5,202 bases of DNA from Halonatronomonas sp051745085 (GTDB taxonomy: Bacteria; Bacillota; Halanaerobiia; Halanaerobiales; Halarsenatibacteraceae), in contig JBNJDR010000083.1 of NCBI GenBank assembly GCA_051745085.1, positions 1 through 5,202 of the forward strand. The letters are read 5' to 3'. This document shows, piece by piece, positions 1-5,202 of the stretch. The notes under the pieces are model-generated. The model saw nothing but the letters and a program-made list of their open reading frames with translations, searched no databases and was not told where the DNA came from. The first letter of the stretch is position 1. Every line of letters begins with the position of its first letter. A program made the translations under genes and the position numbers.

Positions 1-1442
1 ACCTCTCCCCGATCGTCAGGGTGAATAGCCTGCAAAAACGCTTCATAGGTAGCTTCAAACTCCTGGGGAGCCAACCCAAAAATACGATAAGTTTCATCGG
101 ACCAGATTAATTGATTATGTTTAAGATGAAGTTCCCAGCTGCCTACATTAGCAATTTCCTGGCTCTTTTTTAAGATTTTTTCTCTCCAGTTTTTTTCAGT
201 GATATCGTTACCGGTAGCTACGACATACTTTATCTCATTGTTTTTATCCAGCAGTACGTTGTTATTCCAGGAAATCAACCTTGATTCACCCTTTTTGGTT
301 TTCAAATAATTTTCATATTCGAGCCGATTTTTCCTGGATTTCAAGGTCTTAAAAACCTCTTTTGTTTGGGCTATTTCATCTTCTTTAATTAATATATCCC
401 ATATTTTTTTATTTTTAACTTCCTCGTAAGAATAACCCAAAACTTGTTCACAGGCTCTATTAAATTTAACGATCTCTCCCTCTGGGTTTAAGAGGATCAC
501 TAGATTGTTCTGCAGTTCTAAAATAGAAGACAACAAATCCCTATTATTTCTCAGCTCTTTTTCTTTTTTCTTGATTTCAGTAATATCCTGAGCTGAGCAG
601 ACTACGTATTCTACTTCTCCTTCTTTATTTACTTTAGGTTTTTTTGTTATGGACAGCAAACGACTTTCACCTGCACTATTTACCATCCACCTTTCAATTT
701 GTAGCTTTTCCTTGGTTTTAAATACAAGCTCATTTTCCTTTATGCAGTTTGCTGCTTTACCTTTAGGAAGAACCTCTTTTATTTTCTTATATTCCACCTC
801 TGCTTTTTCCCGTCCTAAAAACTCAGCAAAAGGCTGATTAACTTGACCGTAGGCATCTTTATCGGTTAAGTACCATATTTTAGTATCTATAGTATTAAGT
901 AGAATATCCTGTTTTTGATTGATGTTTTTCATTTTAATTTCTTCCCTTAACTTGCTCAAACTAATATAATAGGTTAACCCGGCACTAGAGGTATAGGCTA
1001 AAAAATAGGTGAAACGAAAAGCAGGAGGAATTTTTGCTAAAAAAAGTGAAATTCCCACCAGGACAGCTAAAATTCCATTGCTGTATAAAGCAAGCTTATC
1101 ACCTTTAAAAATAAGATTGGTGAAAATTACTACTACAATAAGACTTACAGCCATAGTAAAATTGTATCCAGTGATATGGTTGATGATTATCATGTGAACT
1201 ATCGCTGAAGCAGCAGCAAGGCGAGTTAACTGGTCTAATCTCTGTTTTATCCAGGTAATAAAAAATGATGAGAAGAAAATACTGAAAAATATAAGAGCAC
1301 CAATACCTCGGTGTCCCAGGGGTATCGGGTCTTGAACCTGAGGTATCTGCTGAAAGAATACAATAAACAACAAATATAAAAATCCCCCCACAAATAACAA
1401 GACCCTATAAAACTTATCAGATTTATGGATCAGCTTTTTCAT
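1..1442 (-). CDS. Membrane-bound multi-PAS sensor protein, 3' end cut by window edge
   Basis: This open frame runs from an ATG at 1442 to the left edge without a stop (480 codons seen), so the C-terminus is missing. Residues 1-161 are strongly hydrophobic and form about six membrane helices (roughly 11-30, 46-65, 74-92, 95-113, 118-137, 141-161). Three PAS-type domains follow: PAS1 about 180-288 (IWYLTDKDAYGQVN, ending in SAQDITE), PAS2 about 300-416 (NPEGEIVKFNRACEQVLGYS, ending in TGNDITE), and PAS3 from about 427 (GSWELHL, WSDETYRIFGL, HPDDR), cut at the edge. Short charged linkers (about 289-299 and 417-427) look like signalling helices. The protein probably senses a ligand or redox state and passes it to an output domain such as a histidine kinase, GGDEF or HD-GYP, which is not visible. 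The ATG was chosen because AAGGTGG lies 8 nt upstream. In-frame GTG codons further upstream lack such a site. It is more AT-rich than the cph genes. Multi-PAS sensor is well supported; the output type is unknown. Confidence 0.9.
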   Translation of the reverse strand, partial: MKKLIHKSDKFYRVLLFVGGFLYLLFIVFFQQIPQVQDPIPLGHRGIGALIFFSIFFSSFFITWIKQRLDQLTRLAAASAIVHMIIINHITGYNFTMAVSLIVVVIFTNLIFKGDKLALYSNGILAVLVGISLFLAKIPPAFRFTYFLAYTSSAGLTYYISLSKLREEIKMKNINQKQDILLNTIDTKIWYLTDKDAYGQVNQPFAEFLGREKAEVEYKKIKEVLPKGKAANCIKENELVFKTKEKLQIERWMVNSAGESRLLSITKKPKVNKEGEVEYVVCSAQDITEIKKKEKELRNNRDLLSSILELQNNLVILLNPEGEIVKFNRACEQVLGYSYEEVKNKKIWDILIKEDEIAQTKEVFKTLKSRKNRLEYENYLKTKKGESRLISWNNNVLLDKNNEIKYVVATGNDITEKNWREKILKKSQEIANVGSWELHLKHNQLIWSDETYRIFGLAPQEFEATYEAFLQAIHPDDRGE

Positions 1443-1450
1443 TTCACTAT

Positions 1451-1457
1451 CCACCTT
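1451..1457 (-). promoter_or_regulatory. Ribosome binding site of the PAS sensor gene
   Basis: AAGGTGG on the minus strand lies 8 nt before the ATG at 1442. It supports that ATG over the in-frame GTG codons upstream, since the frame stays open back to a TAA at about 1508-1510. One of those GTG codons lies within this very motif. Confidence 0.6.
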
Positions 1458-1470
1458 CTCTATTTCATTC

Positions 1471-1487
1471 ACCTGGTTAGTACAGGT
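1471..1487. repeat. Short inverted repeat ACCTG-N7-CAGGT
   Basis: Two perfect 5-bp arms flank a 7-nt centre, 29 bases before the sensor start codon. It overlaps the weak -10-like element at 1477-1482. It could be an operator half-site pair or a small mRNA hairpin. A 5-bp dyad is easily due to chance, so no function is claimed. Confidence 0.3.
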
Positions 1488-1564
1488 TTCTCTAGCAATT
1501 TCAACTTTTTAATTTAATATACTAAAAACAGTAGACATAACCTACCGAAGTAAAAAAGCTTAGG

Positions 1565-4171
1565 CTATAGGCTTGAGTTTTCTTTATAAGCAAGGACATC
1601 CTGGATGACCTGATCTATATTATCTGCCTGCAGAACTACAACGTCATCTGCTTCTCCCATCTCAAGAGCGGCCTGGGTCGCTTCTCGCTCTTCCAGAATT
1701 ATGGTGATCATTTCGTCTTTAAAGCCGCCCTTGACTAAACCCTGGCGGACCAGTTCTGCGGTTTCGCCCCGCTTCCTATCCCTGGGATCGGGATCGCTAA
1801 TAATTATATGATCATAGTATTTAGCCAGGGTATATCCAAATTCTATGATATCCTCATCCCGCCGGTTCCCTGTGCCTGAAGCCATCCGGATTTTTCTGCC
1901 TGGGGATAAATCATTGATAAAGTCTCCAGTGGCTGTAATCGCTCCTATATTATGACCGTAATCGATGACAACTTTATAATCGGCGATGTCGATGATGTTC
2001 ATCCTGCCGGGAGACTGACCCAGTGAGGCACTAAAGCTAACCAGGCCAGCTCTGATCTGCCTGGCATTCAGGCCCAGGGCGGTAGAAGCCGCCACGGCCG
2101 CCAGCACGTTCTTAATATTGAAAATTGCCTTCCCCGCAAAAGTTATCGGAATCTCGACGGCACTGGCTACTACCGACTTCCAGCTTTCCTGATTGATGAT
2201 TATATCCCCATCTTTATAGATAACATTCATGTTACCTTTTTCCAAATTAGCGGCCAGAGCCGGATTATCCGGTTCAAGAGAAAACAAAATAGGGTTAGCC
2301 TTAGTATTTTTTAAGCAGGCAAGTACCAGGGGATCATCAGCATTTATAACTGCATAACCGGCAGGTTTCACCGCTTCGATGACGGTGGACTTAAGCCGGG
2401 CCAAATCTTCCAGGGTATCTATTCCACCTTCGCCCAGGTGGTCGGAGCTAACGTTGAGGAATACGCCGACGTCGCTGCGGGAGAATCCTAAACCCCGGCG
2501 CAGAATACCGCCTCTGGCTACTTCCAGGACAGCATGATCTATCGTGGCATCGGTCAATACGTTTCGCGCTCCCGCTGGCCCACTATAGTCACCTTCCAGA
2601 ACCGGGATATTGTCAATGATCACGGCATCGGTAGAGGTCATACCCACGGTGCTCCCGCTCAACCCCAGGATATGAGAGATCAACCTGACCGTAGTGGTTT
2701 TTCCGTTTGTCCCGGTCACGGCAACTATGGGCACTGTCTGAACAGAACCAGGTGGGAAGAGCATATCGACCACCGGAACCGCTACGTTGATGGGTTGGCC
2801 GTGGGTGGGGTTAAGATGCATCCTAAAACCAGGAGCGGCGTTAACTTCGACCACCCCTGCAATATTTTTCTGTAAAGGCTCCTGCAGAGTGGGCGCTATG
2901 ATGTCGATCCCGATCACATTTAGCCCGATGATCCGGGATATTCTCTCGGCCATCAATCTCACCATAGGATGAACCTGCTCGGTAACATCTAGAGCAGTTC
3001 CACCTGAGCTGAGATTGGCCGTTGACTTAATGTAAAGCTTCTCCCCGGCCGGAAGAACACTTGCAAGGGTTAAACCTTTACTGGCTAGAATCCTCTCGGT
3101 CATAGCATCTATTTTTATTTGGGTCAGATTCTTTTCATGACCGACTCCCCGCTGGGGATCCTGGTTTAATTCAGCGATCAATTCCCAAATCGGCGTTCTA
3201 CCGTTCCCGATCACATAGGCCGGTTCTCTTAAAGCAGCGGCGGCAAACTTTCCATCTATCACCAGAATCCGATAGTCTGAGCCCACCAATAATTTTTCTA
3301 TTAAAACTTCATCACATATCTGTTCAGCCATAGAATATGCTGAGTTCAGTTCTTCTTCATCTTGAACATTTACAGTTATGCCCCGGCCGTGGTTACCAAC
3401 CAGGGGTTTAACGACCACCGGATATCCCAATTTTAGCGCGACTGTCCGAGCTTCAGCAAAATCCTCTACAGCTATTCCCTCCGGCACGGGTATCCCCATA
3501 TCTGCTAACATTTTTTTGGTATCTTCTTTGTCATCGGCAATTTCGACTCCCAGGGCAGAAGTGTTATCCATAAGAGTAGCCTGAATCCTGCGCTGATAGC
3601 GGCCGTGACCCAACTGGACATAACTATAATCATTCAATCTGATACTGGGGATACCTTTTCTTTTAGCTTCGGCCACGATAGCTGCAGTGGAAGGCCCCAG
3701 CAGGCTTGCTTCTCGGATTTCTTTTAACTTATAAACCAGGGGAGCTATCTCGGTTTTTTCTCCCTGAAATAGTTTTTCCGCAATATCTACGGCGAACTCT
3801 CCCGCCTTTAGACCAACATTTTCATCGACATAACTATAGACAACGTTATAGATAGTATCCTCATCAGTACTGAAGGTTTTCCCGAAGGAAACCTCGTTCT
3901 CCGCCAGGGACTGTAATTCAAGGGCTAAGTGTTCAACCACGTGACCGGCCCATGTACCCCGCTCCAGCCGCTCAAAAAATCCACCTGGTCTACCGGGGGA
4001 ACAGGTATGCTCATACATGGTGGGCAGCATCTGTTCAAGCCTGGTCTTAAAACCAGGAACCATGTCTGTCGGCTTTTCTTCCAACCTACCGATATCCAAT
4101 TTCATGATAATCACCGGGCTGAGACTATATAAGTTTGGCCCTCTTAAGGCCCTGATTTCTAATACTTTCAT
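1565..4171 (-). CDS. cphA: Cyanophycin synthetase, CphA1 type
   Basis: This cytoplasmic enzyme polymerises L-Asp and L-Arg into cyanophycin using ATP. Its 868 residues are close to the usual CphA1 length of about 870-900. Three domains are visible in order. The N domain (about 1-160) carries GHVVEH at 76-81; E80 aligns with Glu82 of the Synechocystis UTEX 2470 enzyme, which was reported to cut polymer into primers. The ATP-grasp G domain (about 161-475), which adds Asp, has ADDKEDTKK at 212-220, KPLVGNHGRGITVNV at 255-269, GIDI at 421-424 and EVNAAPGFRMH at 442-452. The Mur-ligase-like M domain (about 480-868), which adds Arg, has the P-loop GTNGKTTT at 487-494, EVARGGILR at 550-558, NVSSDHLG at 573-580, PGRMN at 721-725 and DYGHN at 737-741. 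The last reads DYAHNP in the cyanobacterial enzyme as I recall it, a mild deviation. The ATG at 4171 follows the cphB stop by 2 nt and is preceded by GAGGGG. Family assignment is very secure; activity is inferred. Confidence 0.97.
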   Translation of the reverse strand: MKVLEIRALRGPNLYSLSPVIIMKLDIGRLEEKPTDMVPGFKTRLEQMLPTMYEHTCSPGRPGGFFERLERGTWAGHVVEHLALELQSLAENEVSFGKTFSTDEDTIYNVVYSYVDENVGLKAGEFAVDIAEKLFQGEKTEIAPLVYKLKEIREASLLGPSTAAIVAEAKRKGIPSIRLNDYSYVQLGHGRYQRRIQATLMDNTSALGVEIADDKEDTKKMLADMGIPVPEGIAVEDFAEARTVALKLGYPVVVKPLVGNHGRGITVNVQDEEELNSAYSMAEQICDEVLIEKLLVGSDYRILVIDGKFAAAALREPAYVIGNGRTPIWELIAELNQDPQRGVGHEKNLTQIKIDAMTERILASKGLTLASVLPAGEKLYIKSTANLSSGGTALDVTEQVHPMVRLMAERISRIIGLNVIGIDIIAPTLQEPLQKNIAGVVEVNAAPGFRMHLNPTHGQPINVAVPVVDMLFPPGSVQTVPIVAVTGTNGKTTTVRLISHILGLSGSTVGMTSTDAVIIDNIPVLEGDYSGPAGARNVLTDATIDHAVLEVARGGILRRGLGFSRSDVGVFLNVSSDHLGEGGIDTLEDLARLKSTVIEAVKPAGYAVINADDPLVLACLKNTKANPILFSLEPDNPALAANLEKGNMNVIYKDGDIIINQESWKSVVASAVEIPITFAGKAIFNIKNVLAAVAASTALGLNARQIRAGLVSFSASLGQSPGRMNIIDIADYKVVIDYGHNIGAITATGDFINDLSPGRKIRMASGTGNRRDEDIIEFGYTLAKYYDHIIISDPDPRDRKRGETAELVRQGLVKGGFKDEMITIILEEREATQAALEMGEADDVVVLQADNIDQVIQDVLAYKENSSL

Positions 4172-4173
4172 TT

Positions 4174-5058
4174 TTAACCCCTCATTTGATGAACGCCGGA
4201 GACAGTTTTTAAATCTCCCGGGCGTAAATATTTTCTTGTCTTAAGATCATAACCATGACCAGCAACGATCGTGTGGAGAACGAGATTCTCCATAGCTATG
4301 GCTTCATCATATTTAATATCGGCCACATTCGAGTACTTTAAGTTCTGGCCTTCCAGGATAACGATCAGCCCACTGCCAATTGCTTTAATGATGTGACCTT
4401 TTTCGATCACGATCCCAGCATCTTCGCCCAGACCTATCCCTATATTGGCCGGATTCATACTTAAAACCTGCATCAACCTACTGAACCTGCCTCTTTCGAC
4501 AAAATGAGTATCTATGATCACGTTATCTATCAAACCGATACCCTCGCCGATATTAACCGTACCCTTGTGTAGGGCTTCTCTGCTGTCTCCCCCGTAGATC
4601 ATAGTCCTGGACATCGCAGCCGCTCCAGCACTGGTCCCGGCTATGATACAGAAGTCTTCCCTGTATCTGCGCTTGATCTCTTTTATTATCGCAGATCCGG
4701 CCAGGATACTGGTTATCCGCAGCTGATCTCCTCCGGTGAAGAATATAAGATCGGCAGCTTTAATCCGCTCCAACATTGAGCTATCATTAGCGGCCTCCCT
4801 ACTGGCGATATTAAGGATGCCAACCGAATTCTCTCCTTCCCGAGCGAAGGCGGTAATGTATTCCTGCCCGGCCACTTCGGGAAAATTTGTTGCTGTAGTT
4901 ATGACTTCGATCCTCGGATGCTCAACCTGCACCAGGGAAATAAGGGTGGAGAGAATTCTCAGATCATGTTCTTTATCTTCATTTCCGCCTATTGCCACCA
5001 ATAACCCCCGGGGGGGAAGCTCAGCCTGATTTAAGAGTTTTATCTTTTGTTTTTTCAC
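4174..5058 (-). CDS. cphB: Cyanophycinase (intracellular, peptidase family S51)
   Basis: This serine exopeptidase breaks cyanophycin into beta-Asp-Arg dipeptides so that stored nitrogen can be reused. The nucleophile is Ser143 in GTSAGAA (141-147). His185 in DTHFVERGRFSRL (183-195) and Glu212 in GLGEDAGI (209-216) complete a triad. The spacings of 42 and 69 residues from the serine match Ser132-His174-Glu201 of Synechocystis CphB. FFTGGDQLR (106-114) contains Gln112, in the position of a substrate-binding glutamine. At 294 residues it is about 20 longer than the Synechocystis protein, with roughly 11 extra residues at the N-terminus and the rest at the C-terminus. The N-terminus is basic (MKKQKIK) with no hydrophobic signal, so it should be cytoplasmic, unlike the secreted CphE type. 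The start is GTG, chosen because TGGAGGG lies 5 nt upstream; the overlapping ATG is followed at once by TGA. cphA starts 2 nt after the stop, so the pair is an operon. The family is secure. Confidence 0.96.
   Translation of the reverse strand: MKKQKIKLLNQAELPPRGLLVAIGGNEDKEHDLRILSTLISLVQVEHPRIEVITTATNFPEVAGQEYITAFAREGENSVGILNIASREAANDSSMLERIKAADLIFFTGGDQLRITSILAGSAIIKEIKRRYREDFCIIAGTSAGAAAMSRTMIYGGDSREALHKGTVNIGEGIGLIDNVIIDTHFVERGRFSRLMQVLSMNPANIGIGLGEDAGIVIEKGHIIKAIGSGLIVILEGQNLKYSNVADIKYDEAIAMENLVLHTIVAGHGYDLKTRKYLRPGDLKTVSGVHQMRG
4178..4183 (-). promoter_or_regulatory. cphA ribosome binding site inside the end of cphB
   Basis: GAGGGG on the minus strand lies 6 nt before the cphA ATG and within the last codons of cphB (Met-Arg-Gly-stop). 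A ribosome ending cphB would stop on top of this site, which suggests translational coupling of the two enzymes. Confidence 0.7.
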
Positions 5059-5063
5059 ATTTA

Positions 5064-5070
5064 CCCTCCA
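5064..5070 (-). promoter_or_regulatory. Ribosome binding site of cphB
   Basis: TGGAGGG on the minus strand lies 5 nt before the GTG start at 5058. This strong match decides for the GTG start, since the only nearby ATG (5060-5058) runs directly into a TGA. Confidence 0.75.
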
Positions 5071-5098
5071 TAGAAGTGCCGACTCAATATCTAAATAT

Positions 5099-5125
5099 TT
5101 ATTTATATTAATTTAATATATATAA
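5099..5125. repeat. AT-rich inverted repeat at the predicted cphBA transcription start, possible operator
   Basis: The core TATATTAA-T-TTAATATA (5104-5120) is a perfect 8-bp dyad around one base. Skipping one mismatched pair (5103/5121), it extends to arms of 13 positions with 12 pairing. It lies just downstream of the -10 element, where a repressor would block transcription. Its size and AT richness recall arginine-repressor boxes, but the TGAAT/ATTCA half-sites of those boxes are absent. The local sequence is almost all A and T, so low complexity may account for part of the symmetry. Confidence 0.4.
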
Positions 5126-5129
5126 TGTA

Positions 5130-5158
5130 ACTATACTATTTTTCGGAAGAATTAGCAA
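5130..5158 (-). promoter_or_regulatory. Predicted sigma70/sigmaA promoter of the cphBA operon
   Basis: On the minus strand a -35 element TTGCTA (5153-5158) and a -10 element TATAGT (5130-5135) are separated by exactly 17 nt. They match consensus at 4 of 6 and 5 of 6 positions. The predicted start of transcription near 5123 gives an AT-rich leader of about 65 nt. Surrounding AT richness makes chance -10 matches likely, but the ideal spacing and placement raise confidence. Confidence 0.55.
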
Positions 5159-5202
5159 GTTGTTTTCCTGACCTCATCCCCAGAATTAGAGCAGAAAACC
5201 GG
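5159..5202. other. Upstream edge, no gene seen
   Basis: This 44-base stretch beyond the predicted cphBA promoter is less AT-rich than the promoter itself. It contains GTTTTC and GAAAAC arms (6 bp) about 27 nt apart, too loose to call a hairpin. No coding region or RNA can be supported in so short a piece. Confidence 0.3.

Larger units (their letters stand above)
1443..1564 (-). other. Intergenic region between cphA and the PAS sensor gene
   Basis: This is a 122-base AT-rich gap between two genes read in the same direction. It holds the sensor ribosome site, a 5-bp inverted repeat ACCTG-N7-CAGGT (1471-1487), and a weak promoter-like pair on the minus strand: TTGAAA (1499-1504), a 16-nt spacer, and TACTAA (1477-1482). 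The -35 matches consensus at 5 of 6 positions but the -10 at only 3 of 6. No convincing terminator is seen after cphA: a T-run (1552-1557) follows only a 3-4 bp stem. The sensor may therefore have its own promoter, be reached by read-through from cphBA, or both. Confidence 0.4.

Noticed and set aside
649..1197. Two 62-codon plus-strand open frames
   Set aside because: They lie opposite the PAS1 and membrane regions of the sensor gene. Their hydrophobic or basic character follows from the opposite-strand codons.
1550..1580. Possible rho-independent terminator after cphA (AAGC...GCTT followed by six T on the minus strand)
   Set aside because: The stem is only 3-4 bp and partly overlaps the coding end. 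Without a GC-rich stem the T-run alone is not convincing in this AT-rich gap.
2534..2972. Plus-strand open frames opposite the middle of cphA
   Set aside because: They lie entirely antisense to well-conserved CphA codons, show no recognisable domain, and are rich in Arg, His, Pro and Gly as expected from a reverse-frame shadow.
3378..4244. Plus-strand open frames opposite the 5' part of cphA and the 3' end of cphB
   Set aside because: They are shadows of the two real genes, with no family resemblance and no plausible independent context.
4736..5029. A 97-codon plus-strand open frame opposite cphB
   Set aside because: It lies fully antisense to the conserved cyanophycinase N-terminal half and no known protein motif is visible.
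5059..5123. Riboswitch or T-box in the cphBA leader
   Set aside because: The predicted leader is only about 65 nt, very AT-rich, and lacks recognisable conserved elements or a terminator/antiterminator pair.
5099..5125. Classical arginine-repressor (ARG) box
   Set aside because: The dyad is AT-rich and of similar size, but the TGAAT/ATTCA half-sites are absent, so only an unspecified operator is suggested.

Overview
The window holds three genes, all on the minus strand and read from right to left. First comes a two-gene cyanophycin operon: cphB (cyanophycinase, 5058 to 4174), then cphA (cyanophycin synthetase, 4171 to 1565). After a 122-base gap comes the first two thirds or so of a membrane-bound multi-PAS sensor protein (1442 to 1), which runs off the left edge. 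No RNA genes, mobile elements or CRISPR arrays were seen, and no protein gene is supported on the plus strand.

Cyanophycin is a storage polymer with a poly-aspartate backbone and arginine side chains, holding nitrogen, carbon and energy. CphA makes it from Asp, Arg and ATP. CphB cuts it to beta-Asp-Arg dipeptides, which an isoaspartyl dipeptidase (not in this window) would split. Both proteins look intact. CphA keeps key motifs in all three domains, including the N-domain glutamate linked to primer formation in cyanobacterial CphA1. CphB keeps its Ser-His-Glu triad at the same spacing as the Synechocystis enzyme. Only 2 nt separate the genes and the cphA ribosome site lies inside the end of cphB, so the two are probably co-transcribed and translationally coupled. 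A good sigma70/sigmaA-type promoter lies upstream of cphB, with an AT-rich inverted repeat over the predicted transcription start that could be an operator.

The organism is most likely a heterotrophic bacterium, probably an anaerobic member of the Firmicutes/Clostridia or Halanaerobiales type. This is inferred from strong purine-rich ribosome sites, moderate base composition, and a first PAS domain of a style I associate with Clostridia. The taxonomic call is tentative. The sensor gene is clearly more AT-rich by eye than the cph genes. Its output domain lies outside the window, so whether it is a histidine kinase, a diguanylate cyclase or something else cannot be decided here.

The main content is a recognised system, cyanophycin storage, outside its classic cyanobacterial setting. 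I did not find a clearly undescribed system. The points most worth checking are the upstream palindrome, the odd start site of cphB, the altered M-domain motif in CphA, and the link to the adjacent sensor.
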